Shown: positions 9,958-21,800, counted from the stretch's first letter. The stretch: 64,000 nt of DNA from JAXMCI01 sp046349435 (GCA_046349435.1 JAXMCI010000016.1:62001-126000); one strand, 5' to 3'. The notes: generated by a model not told the origin, from the sequence alone. Translations and numbers: made by a program.

Positions 9958-12900
9958 TCAAACCCCATCGCCCGCGCCCTCGGCTTGTCGCAGCAGCTCG
10001 GCGATCTCGCTGCGGAACGTCGCGGTCACCCGGCCGAACCCGATCGCCTCGGCGACGGCGCGGGCGGTGTCGTCGGGATCCGCGGCGCGGCAGTCGCGGA
10101 CGAGCCAGAGCTTCTCGGGGTGGGGGACCTCGCGCCAGGCGCGGGTCTCGCCGGCGATCGCGAGGCCGCGGAACCGGATCTGCGGCTGCGGCTCGCTGCC
10201 GGCGGGCCAGAAAACCTTGTGGCCGTCCGGCGTCTCGCGGAACCGCCGCAGGCGGCGGCAGGCGGTCCAGACGCGGCCGGCGATCTGCGTGCCGGTGCGC
10301 TGGAAGCCGTGCGCGCGGGCGAGCCGGTCGCTCAGGCGCTTGAAGGTGATCGGTCCCTCCGCGTCGATGATCGCGGCCGCCATGGCGGCGAGCTCGGAGG
10401 TATAGGACGGGTCGTGGAAGCGCGCCGCGGCCGCCCCGGCGGGCTCGGCGAGCCCTCCGGACGGCGGCGCTGGAGGGCCGTCGTCGTCCCAGCGGGGAAC
10501 GGCGCCGCTCTCCTCCTCGCCCTCGTCATCCTGTTCAGGGGCCGCTTCCGTCGCCGCGGCCGCGCCATCGTCCGCCGCGGCGCCCGTGTCCCCTTCCCCG
10601 CCTGACGCCACGGGCTGAGCCGCCGCACGCTCCGCCTCCAGCAGCATGCGCAACCTGGCGTCGAGCGCGTCGACCGCGGCGCGGGCGTCGAGGAAGAAAT
10701 CCGTCGACCACACCCGGAAGAGGTGCCAGCCCAATCGCTCCAGCACCGCCTGGCGCACCCGGTCGCGGTCGCGGGCGGTGGGCGAGCTGTGATAGGCGGC
10801 GCCGTCGCATTCGACGCCGGCGAGGAAGCGGCCGGGCTGGTCGGGGTGGACGATGCCGAGGTCGATGCGGAAGCGCGAGACGCCGACCTGGCTGCGCACC
10901 GTCCAGCCGCGGCGGCGCAGCCGCTCTGCCAGCGCCAGCTCGAAGTCGCTGTCGTAGCGGTCGGCCGCGGCGACGTGCAGCGCCTCGCCGAGCGCGACCG
11001 GGCCGCGCTGGGCGTAGTCGAGGTAGCGGCGCAGGTCGCGCACCGCCTCGGCCGAGGTGCGGTGCAGGTCGATCATGCCGGGGTCGAGGCTGGCGAAGAC
11101 CACCACCTCGGTGGTGGCGCGGGTGATCGCGACGTTGAGCCGGCGCTCGCCGCCGGCGCGGTTGAGCGGGCCGAAGTTCATCGACATGGCGCGGCCGCCG
11201 GGCTCGGTCGGGCCGTAGCCGATCGAGAGCAGGACGACGTCGCGCTCGTCGCCCTGCACGGTCTCCAGGTTCTTGACGAAGACCGGGTCGCGGCGCTTGC
11301 CGGTGGCGGGGTCCTGCGCCAGCGCGAAGAAGGGCTCGAGCTCCGGATCGGCGCGGCGGGCCTGGTCGAGCAGGTCCTCGATCAGCCGCTGCTGCTCCGC
11401 GTTGAGCGTGACGATGCCGAGCGAGAGGCGGGCGAGGCCGGGGTCGCGCAGCCGGCGCAGCACCTCGGCGACCACCGCGCGGGCCTCGATCTCGTTGGTC
11501 CGCGCGCTGCCCTTGGCGTAGACGCCGTCGATGCGGCGGAAGGTGACCGCGCTGTCGCGCGTGTCGGCCGACGGGTAGGTCACCAGCGCGCCGCCGTAAT
11601 AGGCGTGGTTGGAGAAGCAGATCAGGCTCTCGTGCCGGCTGCGGTAGTGGCCGGTCAGCCGGTGGTGCGGCACGCGGGCGGCCAGCGCCTCGTCGAGGAT
11701 GCTCTCGAGGTCGCGCTCGGACTCCTCCTCCTCGGCCTCGGCGCCGCGCTCGAAGAAGCGGGTCGGCGGCATCTGCCGGGGGTCGCCGACGACGATGCAG
11801 CGGCGGCCGCGGGCGATCGCGCCGATCGCGTCGGGCACGGTGATCTGGCTCGCCTCGTCGAACACCACGAGGTCGAAGGGCTCGCCGCCGGGCGGCAGGA
11901 ACTGCGCCACCGAGAGCGGGCTCATCAGCAGGCAGGGGGTGAGCTGCAACAGCGCCGGGCCCATCTCGGCGACCAGCTGGCGCACCGGCTTGTGGCGGGC
12001 GCGCTTCTGCAGCTCGCGGGCGAGCACGGCGTAGCCGGGATCGGCCTCGCCGCCGCCGGGACCGCCGGGGCCGCTGCCCTCGCGGGCCGGCACGGCGCCG
12101 GAGAGCCGGGCGCGGATGTGGTCGGCGGCGAGCGCGGCGAGCTCGCGGTCGAGGTCGCGGAAGCTCTGGATCAGCGCCTCGTGGTCGACGGCGGAGAAGC
12201 GCTTCAGCTCCGGCCGCGCATCGATCAGGATCGGCGCCAGCCAGGCGGCGTAGGCGGTGCGGAAGGCTTCGTCCGCCGCGCCCGGCGGCACCGTGCCGGC
12301 CTCGAGCGCGGCGACCAGCGCGGCCAGCCCGGCCTCGCGCGCGGCGCGGCGCACGGCGACCCAGCCGCACCACAGATTGAGCCGGGACTGGCGGGCGAGG
12401 ATCGCCTCGGCGTCGCGGGCGATCGCGCCGAGATCGGCCGGCGGAGCCCTGCCCTGCCGCCGGCCCGGCCTCGCCGGCGATGGCGGCGCGGAAGCCAGGC
12501 AAGGCCCTGGGCGAGGTCGGACTGGGCGGCGGCGAGCGCGCGGGCGGCGGCCGGCAGCGGCAGGCCGGGCTCGAGCAGCTCGCGCGCCTCGCAGAGGGCG
12601 CGGCGCAGCCGGCCCGGGTCTCGGCGAGGTCGCGGCCGAAGCCGGCGAGCCGGGTCGCGGCCTCGCGCAGCGCCTGCCCGGCGGCGAGCGCGGCGCGGGC
12701 GGCGGCCGGCTCGGTGGCAAGGCCGCGCCAGGGCGTGCCGGCGGGCAGGCGCGCGGCCAGGGCCTCGATCTCGGCGCGCAGCGCGGCGAGGGTCGCGAGC
12801 GCCGGCAGGTCGCGCTCCGGCGCCGGCGCCGCGGCCGGGGCGACGCCGAGCCCGGCCTGCATCGCCTTGCGCAGCCGGCCGAGCGCCAGCCGGCCGAACG

Positions 12901-15900
12901 GCCAGAACGCCGGCCTCGGCGCGCGCCGCCGCCTCGCGCCAGGCGGCGAGCGGCGCGCCGCGGATCGCCTCGTCGGGATAGTCGGCGCCGAGGCCCTGCC
13001 GCGCCGCGCGATAGGCGTCGAGCCTGTCGAGCAGGCCGGCCAGCGTCGCCAGCGTGTCGCGGCCCTCGGGCGCCAGCGCGAAGCCGAGATCCTGCGCGGC
13101 GCAGGCCGGCACCAGGGCGGCGAGGTCGGCGACGGCCGCGCTCTCCGCCGGGTCGGCGCCGGCGTCGGGCAGGCCGAGCCGGTCGAGGAAGGCGCGCCGG
13201 CACTGCGCCATCCCGGCGATCGCCGGGCCGAGGCGGCGGGCCTCGGCGGCGAGGTCGTCGGCCCAGCCATAGGACCAGTCCTCGCGCTCGACCGCGGCGA
13301 AGCAGGCCAGGTCCTCGGGCTGGAGCTGGGCGAAACGCTGGCCGAGCCGGCGGGCGAGATCCTCCAGCGCGGCGCGCGCCTCGGGCGTGGGCGCGTGGCC
13401 GCGCCCCTCGGGGTCGCGCGGCCAGTCGAGGCGGAAGCGATGCTCCTCGCCGTGGCGCAGCGCGCGGCCGATCGCCTGGCGCGGGCTCCAGCCGCCCGGC
13501 CCCGGCGCGTGCAGCAGCTCGACGACGCGGTTGAGGCGGTCGCGCAGCGCGCCGAGCTCGGCCGCCTTCCGCTGCCAGTCGGCGGCGCTGCGCTCGCCGC
13601 GGCGCTGCCAGGCGGCGCCGAGCTGGTCGAGCACGGCGCGCTTGCTCGCCTTGGCGGAGTGCAGCTCGAGGCAGAAATCGCCGAGCCCGGCGGCCTGCAG
13701 CCGGCGCTGCACGACCTCGAGCGCGGCCATCTTCTCCGAGACGAAGAGGACGCGGCGGCCGAGCCCGAGATTGTGCGCGACGATGTTGCCGATGGTCTCC
13801 GACTTGCCGGTGCCGGGCGGCCCCTCGAGCACGAAGTCGCCCTCGCCGCCCGAGGCGTGCACGGCGACGAGCTGGCTGGAATCGGCGTTGAGCGGCGCCA
13901 TCAGCGCCGAGGGATCGAGCGCGCGGTCGAGGGCGCGCGGATCGAGGAAGGCGGCGCCGGCGCCATAGGGCTCGCGCGGCGTGTCGATGACGTGGCGGAC
14001 GAAGGGGCTCTGCTTCAGGGTCTCGGTGCGGTCGGAGAGGTCCTTCCACATCAGGTATTTCGCGAAGGAGAAGGTGCTGAGCACCGTCTCCTCGGTGACC
14101 TCCAGGCCGGGCACCTCGCGCACCCGGGCGCGCACCAGCTCCCAGACGCGACGCACGTCGATGCCGTGCGCGTCGGCGGCGAGCGGGCCGGCCAGCGCCG
14201 GGATGTCGATCTCGAAATCCTGCCGCAGCATCTGCAGCAGGGTGAGGTTGAAGGTCGGCTCGTCCTCGTGCGCGGCCAGCCGCGGCAGCGCGGCGGCGCT
14301 CTTCCGCTCCAGCCGCACCGGCAGCAGGATCAGCGGCGCGCGGTAGCTCGCCTTCGAGTCGCCGGGCGGCTGCCAGCGCAGGGTGCCGAGCACCAGGAAG
14401 AGCGTGTTGGCGCCGCCCTCCTCGAAGTCGGCGCGGGCCTTGCGGTAGAGCTCGATCGCGCCCTTCTCGAGCTGCGCCGGCTCGAGGTCGGCGACCAGCT
14501 CGTTGCGCTCCAGCGCCTCGGCGGCGAAGCGCTCGGCATAGTCGTCGCCGGTGCGCAGGTGATAGAGCGCGCGGTCCTGCGCCGCGGCGCCGGGCGGCGG
14601 CGCCGGCGGCGGGATCAGGCGGATCCGCTTGCCCTGGGCCAGCCGGTCCTCGAGCCGGGCCGGATCGGGACAGAAGAGCGGGATTGCGGTCGCCGAGGGC
14701 CGCAAGTTGAGCAGCCGGTTGCGCTTGGAGAGATCGAGCAGGCTGCGCTTCCAGCGCTCCAGCCGCGCCTCCGGCGTCTGCGGCGCCTCGTCGGCGCCGG
14801 GCTCGGCGTCGAAGGGCGGCAGGTCGGGCGCGGCCTCGAGCGGCGGCGCCGCGGCGGGAGTCTCCGGCGGCTGGCCTGGCGGTGCGGCGGCGGCGGGCGC
14901 GGCGAGCGGCTGGATGTCGCGGCCGCGCGCCTGGCGGATGTCGAGGGCGTAGAGGAAGGCGCCCTCGGCGGCCTCGGCGAGCTGGCGGCGGCCCTCGGCG
15001 ACGGCCTTGGCGAAGGGGCGCGGCGCGGCGCCGGTCGCCATGGTGGTCTCGACCAGCAGCAGCTCGTCCTGGGCGAGCGCCTTGCGGACCTCCATCGGGT
15101 CCTCGACGGTGACCCAGGGCAGGTGCTGCGGCTGCAGCCAGGCGCCGGCCAGCGCATGGCCCTCGGTCAGCACGACGACCGGATGCAGCCCGGCCTGCTC
15201 GACCGCGGCGGCGAAGAGCAGCGCCAGGTCGAGGCAGGTGGCGAGCCCCTGCTCCAGCACCACCGAGGGCAGGCGGATCTTCTGCCCCTCGCGGCCGAAG
15301 CTGGCCGGCGGCTCGGCATAGGTCACGCGGCGGGCCGCCAGCGCCGACCACAGGGCGCTGGCGATCTCCCAGCTGCGCTTGCGCGAGCGCGCCTGGTAGC
15401 CCTCCAGCGAGCCCGGCCGGCCGGATGCCTCGAGCAGGCGCGAGGCCTCCTTGAGCAGCCCCGGCAGGGCCGGGTCGTTGGGGGTGACGAAGGCGGCCAG
15501 CAGCTCCGGCATGGCGCGGGCGCCGCCCCACTCGTTGCGCGCCAGCGCCACCAGCGGGTGCGCGCTCTCGGCCAGCACCTCCTCGCCACGGCGCAAGGTC
15601 AGGCGCAGCTCGGCGCGCATCCGCTCGGTCAGCCCGTCGAGCAGCCCGCCGGCCAGCGGCACCCGCCGGTCGCGCGGCCGGAACTCGGCCCCGGCCGGGA
15701 TGCGGTCGATCGTCCAGACCCGCGCGCCGACTACCTGCGGGTCGGCGGACAGGTGCAGCGTGAGATCGTCGAGATCCTGGTCCAGCGGGTTGGCGACGAC
15801 GAGCTCGGCCAGCACCGGCACGTCGCACTGGTGCGAGGCGAAGGTGACCCGCGAGGCGACCTCGGCCCTGATCTCGACGCGGCGCGGCGGGGCGTCGTCA

Positions 15901-15965
15901 GCGGCGGTCACGACGGCTTCCGCGGCATCGGCGCTCATTCCCCACACGTCCGCGACAGGCTGCAT
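9958..15965 (-). CDS. DUF4011 superfamily I helicase with Vsr-like nuclease and DUF3320 domains (frame-broken in the middle)
   Basis: This is a giant single-chain protein of ~2,000 residues. In order: a transglutaminase-like segment (~240-275), DUF4011 (~400 on, RWKRSLLDLSKRNRLLNLRP), Walker A GPPGTGKS (~715), Walker B VVFDEAS (~1365) with GDPRQMPPT after it, the helicase motif LNVAITRA (~1610), a Vsr/DUF559-like nuclease (~1690-1755, FRIDLGIVHP, GVECDGAAYHSSPTARDRDR, GWHLFRVWSTDFF) and DUF3320 (~1845-1920). Two long frames cover 15965-12920 and 12450-9958. Between them at least three one-base shifts (near 12,910, 12,630 and 12,470) break an alanine-rich linker. The start could also be the second Met at 15938. 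DUF4011-helicase-Vsr proteins have, to my recollection, been reported as anti-phage systems. No other defence gene is adjacent. Confidence 0.85.
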
Positions 15966-16094
15966 CGGTCCCGCGCAACCTTAGCGCGACGGCAGCGGCG
16001 GCGGCAATGTGTCGGACCGGCAGCGCAGGCGGTGCCTGTCGCCGGTGCCCGGATCGCATCGCGGATGGAATGCATCGCGCGCCACCTATGGTTG

Positions 16095-16173
16095 TCATCC
16101 CGGCGAAAGCCGGGATCCATCCTGACGCGTAGCGCCGGCCGCGGCATGGATCCCGGCTTGCGCCGGGATGACA
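16095..16173. repeat. Large inverted repeat of the TCATCCCGGCGAAAGCCGGG family
   Basis: Two arms, each itself a hairpin, face each other: TCATCCCGGCGAAAGCCGGG followed by ATCCAT, and ATGGATCCCGGCTTGCGCCGGG followed by ATGAC. About 25 bases separate them. A half copy sits at 44563-44592. It is a dispersed intergenic element, here between a minus-strand and a plus-strand gene. Confidence 0.75.
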
Positions 16174-16357
16174 GGAAAGGAGCGGCACGCGCAGTTCCCA
16201 ACAACGGGCGCCGCCGCCGTACCGCCCTTCCAGCAAGCCGCTGCATTCTTCCTCTTCGCGTCTCCGCGCCTTCGCGTGAGACCTGCCGGGGGGCCGGCGG
16301 CGCCACCAGCGCAGGCTTCGCCGGGCGCGGGCGGCGGCGGCCGCGCGCGGGCGGCTG
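16174..16357. other. Intergenic region with a second repeat type
   Basis: About 180 bp without a supported gene. It holds a CTTCGCGTCTCCGCGCCTTC-type word, a repeat motif also visible in degenerate form at 26517-26580. No clear promoter was seen for the following gene. Confidence 0.35.
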
Positions 16358-17140
16358 ATGGCGCTGCTGCGGGCCGGCGCCCGGCAGCGCGCGCCCTACC
16401 GCGCGGCGGTGGCCCAGGTGAACTTCGACTGCTGGATGCCGCAGTTCCGGGCGCGGCAGCGCGGCCTGCCGGGCAGCGCCGACTGCCGGCGGCGCCTCTA
16501 CGTCTCGCTGGCGGCGCTGCAGCGCGAGATGCGCGGCCCGGGCACCGCCGTGGCGCGCGCCGAGAGCGGCGCCGCCCCGCCGGTGATCCGCGTCTCTCCC
16601 ACGCCGCCCGCGCGCCGCGACACGCGCAACGTCATCGAGGAGGGCCTGGCGGCCGGCTTCGGCTCCTGCCCGCCCGGACATCCCGGCGATCCCTGCCGCT
16701 CGGCGCGGACCGGCTCCGACCGGCTGCTCGCCGACTGCGCGGCCGAGGGTTGCGGCGGCGACGCGCTCGACCCGCCGGTCCGGCGCGCTCGCCGCGGCTG
16801 CCGGGCGGCTGCGGGCGCTGCCGGGGCGGCCCGGGCTGCCGGGGCGGCTGCCGGGGCGGCCGCCGTCGCGCCAGCCGACGGCGCGCCGGCCGCTGCGGTC
16901 GCGTCGGCGCCCGCCGGGGCGGCCGATCCCGCGCCGGCCGCGGCCGGCGACCCCGCGGCCCGCAAGAACGGCAACGCCGCCCCCGACGGCAAGAGCAGGG
17001 GCCCGGCCGACGGCGGCCCCAAGGGCGACGGCGGCCCCAAGGGCGACGGCAGTCCCAAGGGCGGCGACGGCCCCAAGGGCGGCGACGGCCATGCCGACGG
17101 CAACGGGAAAGGCAACGGCAAGGGCCACGACAAGCACTGA
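16358..17140 (+). CDS. Hypothetical protein with collagen-like Gly/Lys tail
   Basis: A 260-residue frame starts at ATG 16358. The N-terminal ~50 residues contain AQVNFDCWMPQFRARQRGLP and ADCRRRLYVSLAALQ, which resemble the FDCW...Q...C segment of alphaproteobacterial OmpA-like surface lipoproteins (weak recollection). A cysteine-containing middle and an Ala/Pro-rich linker (~145-205) follow. The tail is a run of GGPKGDG/GSPKGGD repeats ending GNGKGNGKGHDKH. No signal peptide is visible at this start, so the true N terminus may lie upstream in another frame. It is convergent with amiC. Codon use fits a real gene, but the function is unknown. Confidence 0.5.
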   Translation: MALLRAGARQRAPYRAAVAQVNFDCWMPQFRARQRGLPGSADCRRRLYVSLAALQREMRGPGTAVARAESGAAPPVIRVSPTPPARRDTRNVIEEGLAAGFGSCPPGHPGDPCRSARTGSDRLLADCAAEGCGGDALDPPVRRARRGCRAAAGAAGAARAAGAAAGAAAVAPADGAPAAAVASAPAGAADPAPAAAGDPAARKNGNAAPDGKSRGPADGGPKGDGGPKGDGSPKGGDGPKGGDGHADGNGKGNGKGHDKH

Positions 17141-17175
17141 AGAAACGCCGGCCCTCGGGGCCGCCGGCCCGCCCC

Positions 17176-18384
17176 TCACGAGCGCTTGGCGCGATCCTGC
17201 CAGTCGAAGTAGCCGTCGACCGAGCGCAGGATGGCGCGGGCCAGGCGGGCGCGGTACTTCGCGGCGTTGAGGTTGGCCTCGTCCTTCGGGCTGGAGAGGT
17301 AGCCCAACTCGATCAGCACCGAGGGGATGTCGGGCGCCTTGAGCACCATGAATCCGGCCTGGCGGTGCGGCCGGCGCAGCACGGTGGTGTCGGCCTTGAG
17401 CGATTCGACGAGCAGGCCGGCGAGTTCCGAGGAGCGGTTCTTGGTGTCGCGCTGGGCGAGGTCGATGAGGATCGAGCTCACCGCCTCGTTGGTCTTGGAG
17501 AGGTCGACGCCGGCCAGGATGTCGGACTTGTTCTCCTTGGCGGCGAGCGCCGCCGCCTCGGCGTCCGAGGCCTCCTCCGACAGCGTGTAGATCGAGGCGC
17601 CGCGCAGGCTGGCCTCGTCGTGCGCGTCGGCATGCAGCGAGATGAACATCTCGGCATGGGCCGCGCGGGCGATCATGGTGCGGTCCTGCAGCGGGATGTA
17701 GACGTCGCTGTCGCGCGTCATCACCACCTTGTAGACGCCGGTCGCCTCGAGCTGGCGCTTCAGCTCGCGCGCCATCGCCAGGGTGATGTTCTTCTCGAAG
17801 GTACCCTTGGCGCCGATGGTGCCGGGGTCGACGCCGCCATGGCCCGCATCGATGACGATGATGCGGCGCGGGTCGGTCTTGGGCAGCGCCGGCTTGATCG
17901 GCGGCGGGGCCGGGGCGGACGGCACCGCCGCCTGCATCACCGTCGAGGAGACGATCGGGGTCGAGCGCACCAGCTTGGCGAACTGGGCCGGGGCGACCTT
18001 CCTCAGGTCGAGCACCAGCTGGCCGGGCCGGCCGCCCGCCGGCGGCTGCTGCTCGATCCGGTCGATTCCGGCCGGGCCGGCGAGGTCGAGCACCAGCCGC
18101 GAGGTGCCCGGCGTGAACAGCCCGTAGCGCACCGCCTCGACCAGCCCGCCGCCCTTGCCGGCGGCCGGCAGCCGGAAGTCGAGCTCCGGGAAGTCGATCA
18201 CCAGCCGGTCGGGGCTGGCCAGGGCGAAGACCCGGTAGTCGATGCGCTGCGAGAGCTGCAGCACGACCCGGGTGCCGCCCCCCTGGGCGACCAGGCGGAC
18301 GTCGGTGATTGCTGGCCGCGCCGCGGCGGCAGCCGCCGGCAGCAGCAACAGCACCCAGAGGAAGCGTAGCAGTCGCACCGTCAT
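17176..18384 (-). CDS. amiC: N-acetylmuramoyl-L-alanine amidase (AmiC type, AMIN + Amidase_3)
   Basis: This periplasmic zinc amidase cleaves the stem peptide from MurNAc during septum splitting. The 402 residues comprise a signal peptide (LLRFLWVLLLLPAAAAAA), an AMIN domain (~25-130, RVVLQLSQRIDYRVFAL) for localisation, a Pro-rich linker, and an Amidase_3 domain (~170-395). The zinc ligands are visible: the His of DAGHGGVDPG (~182), the Glu of FEKNITLAMA, the His of ISLHADA, and the catalytic Glu of VLIELGYL. It is divergent from rne with ~470 bp between; amiC beside rne is a typical alphaproteobacterial arrangement. Frame and length are intact. Confidence 0.95.
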   Translation of the reverse strand: MTVRLLRFLWVLLLLPAAAAAARPAITDVRLVAQGGGTRVVLQLSQRIDYRVFALASPDRLVIDFPELDFRLPAAGKGGGLVEAVRYGLFTPGTSRLVLDLAGPAGIDRIEQQPPAGGRPGQLVLDLRKVAPAQFAKLVRSTPIVSSTVMQAAVPSAPAPPPIKPALPKTDPRRIIVIDAGHGGVDPGTIGAKGTFEKNITLAMARELKRQLEATGVYKVVMTRDSDVYIPLQDRTMIARAAHAEMFISLHADAHDEASLRGASIYTLSEEASDAEAAALAAKENKSDILAGVDLSKTNEAVSSILIDLAQRDTKNRSSELAGLLVESLKADTTVLRRPHRQAGFMVLKAPDIPSVLIELGYLSSPKDEANLNAAKYRARLARAILRSVDGYFDWQDRAKRS

Positions 18385-18856
18385 ATAGTAGGATAGTGAG
18401 CCCCTTCCCCCTATATATCAGAGCTGGCACCCTCGGCCAATCGACGCCGACGCGCCGTGTGGTGGCCCGGCCCGGCCCGTCGCCGGACAAAATTCATTGT
18501 CCCGGAGGGGCTATGCCGCTATGGTGGTCGCCGTCCGGCTCTGTCCCGCCGGCCGCCCCGGCGTCGTGCTGCGGGCGGGTGCACTCGCCGAACGCATAAG
18601 GCTGCCAGCGCCCACGGGCGATGGCGCTGCCGGGCGCTCGGGGGCTTTGCGGCGGGCATCGACGGGCGGGTCCCGAAGACCTCAGCAGGCGGCGCTCCGG
18701 GCGTCGCCACGGTCCCGGTCCTGGCGCCACCGCTCCCACGGCAAGGCGCCGTTCGACAGGTCGACATGACACCTTCCCTCAATATATCCAGCTATCTCGC
18801 GCCGCCGCCCCTCCCCGGAGGGGATCGCGCCGGTCGCGTGTCGGAGCAGTTCCCTC
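18385..18856. promoter_or_regulatory. amiC/rne divergent region and long rne leader
   Basis: A 472-bp region between divergent genes with no supported coding sequence. The amiC side is relatively AT-rich (CATATAGTAGGATAGTG and CTATATATCAG at 18381-18421). Another AT-rich patch, CTCAATATATCCAGC, precedes rne at ~18778. RNase E genes often have long 5' leaders used for autoregulation. I infer such a leader here but cannot show the structure. Confidence 0.45.
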
Positions 18857-21800
18857 ATGGCCAAACGAATGCTGATCGATGCCACGCATCCGGAAGAGAC
18901 CCGGGTCGTGGTCATCAGTGGAAAGCGCCTCGAAGAATTCGACTTTGAAACCGCCAGCAAGAAGCAGCTCAAAGGAAACATCTATCTCGCCAAGGTCACC
19001 CGCGTAGAGCCGTCGCTGCAGGCCGCCTTCGTCGATTACGGCGGCAACCGCCACGGCTTCCTCGCCTTCAGCGAGATCCATCCCGACTACTACCGGATCC
19101 CGGTCGCCGACCGCGAGGCGCTGATCGCCGAGGAGGCCGCCTTCCGCGGCCGCGGCGACGCCGATTTCGACCCGATCGACAGCGACCGGCCGCCGCGCGG
19201 CGGCCGCCGCCGGCGCGGTGAGCGCAGCGGCGGCGGGCGCGACGAGGCCGGCGAGAGCGCGGCCGAGGCGCCCGACGACGCGGCGACCCGGGAGACGGCG
19301 GCCGGACCGGGCGGCCACGGACGAGGCGCCCGACGCCGGGCCGCCAACCACGGCCTGGGGCACGAGCGAGGCCGAGGCGCCCGGCGGCTTCGAGCCCGAG
19401 GACGAGGACGAGCCGACCCCCGGCGCGGCCATGCCGTTGCTGGTGCAGGGCGAGCGGCTGGCCGGCGCCCTGGACGCCGGAGGACGACGAGCCCTTCGCG
19501 CAAGCCGGCGCGGAACCGCCGCCGGCCGCAGCCGACGAGTCGGTCTTCGGCGCGGCCCGGGACGACGCCGAGGACGACGGCGCGGCCGACCTGCCGGAGC
19601 CGTTCGACGGCGGCGGCGCCGACGAGGCGGGCGCTCGCGCGCTCGCTGCCGGCGAGGACGACGAGGCGCCGGCCGAGCCGGTCGGCAGCCCGGTGCTGGA
19701 GGCGCCCTCGGTCGAGGTCCCGGTCGAGACACTGGGCGGCGACGAGGCCGAGGAGGAAGAGGAGGAGGATTCCGACGCCGAGCCGCGGCGCCTCAGGATC
19801 ACCCGCCGCTACAAGATCCAGGAAGTCATCAAGCGCCGCCAGATCATGCTGGTGCAGGTGACCAAGGAGGAGCGCGGCAACAAGGGCGCGGCGCTGACCA
19901 CCTACCTGTCCCTGGCCGGCCGCTACTGCGTGCTGATGCCGAACACGGCGCGGGGCGGCGGGGTGTCGCGCAAGATCACCAACGCCGGCGACCGCAAGCG
20001 GCTGAAGTCGATCATCGAGGAGCTCGAGATTCCCGACGGCATGGCGGTGATCGTGCGCACCGCCGGCAGCGAGCGCAGCAAGACCGAGGTCAAGCGCGAC
20101 TACGAGTACCTGCTGCGGCTGTGGGACGAGATCCGCGAGCTGACCCTGCGCTCGACCGCGCCGGCGCTGGTCTACGAGGAAGCCAATCTCATCAAGCGCT
20201 CGATTCGCGACCTCTACAGCCGCGACATCGACGACATCACCGTCGAGGGCGAGGAGGGCTACAAGCTCGCCAAGGCCTTCATGCGGACGCTGACGCCGAG
20301 CCACGCCAAGCGCGTGCAGGCCTATCGCGATCCCTCGGTGCCGCTGTTCCAGCGCTTCCAGGTGGAGAGCCAGCTCGACGCCATCCACAACCCGGTCGTC
20401 CACCTCAAGTCGGGCGGCTACATCGTCATCAACTCGACCGAGGCGCTGGTCGCCATCGACGTCAACTCGGGCCGCGCGACGCGCGAGCGCAACATCGAGG
20501 AGACGGCGCTGCGCACCAACACGGAGGCCGCCGAGGAGGTCGCCCGGCAGCTCCGCCTGCGCGACCTCGCCGGCCTCATCGTCATCGACTTCATCGACAT
20601 GGAGGAGTCGCGCCACAACGGCATGGTGGAGCGGCGCCTCAAGGACTCGATGCGGCACGACCGGGCGCGCATCCAGCTCGGCCGGATCAGCCATTTCGGG
20701 CTGCTCGAGCTGTCGCGCCAGCGGCTGCGGCCGAGCCTGTTCGAATCGAGCATGGAGGTGTGCAAGCACTGCCGCGGCACCGGCCATGTGCGGTCGGTCG
20801 AGTCGACGGCGCTGCACGTGCTGCGCTCGATCGAGGAGGAAGGCATCCGCAACCGCAGCGCCGGCATCAGCGTGGCGGTGCCGACGGCGGTCGCGCTCTA
20901 CATCTTCAACCACAAGCGCCAGGCGCTCGGCGACATCGAGCTGCGCCACCATTTCCGCATCTACCTGACCGGCGACGACACGCTGATCCCGCCCGACATG
21001 CGGATCGAGCGGATCAAGGCGCTGGAGCCGAGCGAGCAGCTGCGCGTCCCGGTCAGCGCGCCGATGATGATCGAGGAGGAGCCGGCCGACGAGGCGGTCG
21101 TCGAGGAGGCCGGAGGAAGCCGAGGAGGAAGGAAGCTGCCGCGGCCGAGCCGGCCGCCGAGGCGCCGCGCGACGAGGATGGCGGCCGCGGCCGCCTGCGC
21201 CCGCCGCCGCGGGCGCGCGGGCGACGCGCCGCGGCGACGAGCGCCGGGGCGACGAGCGCCGGGGCGAGGACAGGCGGGGCGACGAGCGCCGGGCGGCGAG
21301 CGGAGCGAGGAGCGCCGGCCGCTGTCGCCGGCCGACGTCGCCTAGCCGCTCGGCGATCGGCGAGCCCGGCGCGCGCTACTGCCCGAGGATCCGAGGGCCG
21401 AGGCCGAGAGCGACGGCGAGCCGATCGCCGCCGGCGAGGGCAACGGCGGCAACGGCAGCGCCGACAGCGAGGGCCGCCGCCGGCCGGCGCGGGCAAGCGC
21501 GGCGGCCGACGCCGGTCGCGCCGCCCGGGCGAGGCCGGCTACGTCGCCGGTGCCGAGGGCGGCAACGGCGAGAACGCCCCGGCCGAGAACGGCAGCGAGA
21601 GCGACGAGAGCGGCCCGAGCTGGTCGTGGGGCGGCGAGGAGAGCGAGCCTGGGACGGCCGCGGCCGAGCCGGCGCCGTTCGATGAATCGGGTGCCGATGA
21701 ATCGGTGCCGCCGCGGCCCCGGCCGCCGACGAGCCGGCCAGCGCGCCGGCTCTCGCCGGCGAGGCCGCCGGCCCCGAGCCGGAGGCGCTGCCGCGCTGGT

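Noticed and set aside
12480..16358. Very long plus-strand open frame opposite the DUF4011 gene
   Set aside because: It is antisense to a gene with clear helicase and nuclease motifs; the Arg/Ala/Gly-rich translation has no domain. High GC removes stop codons.
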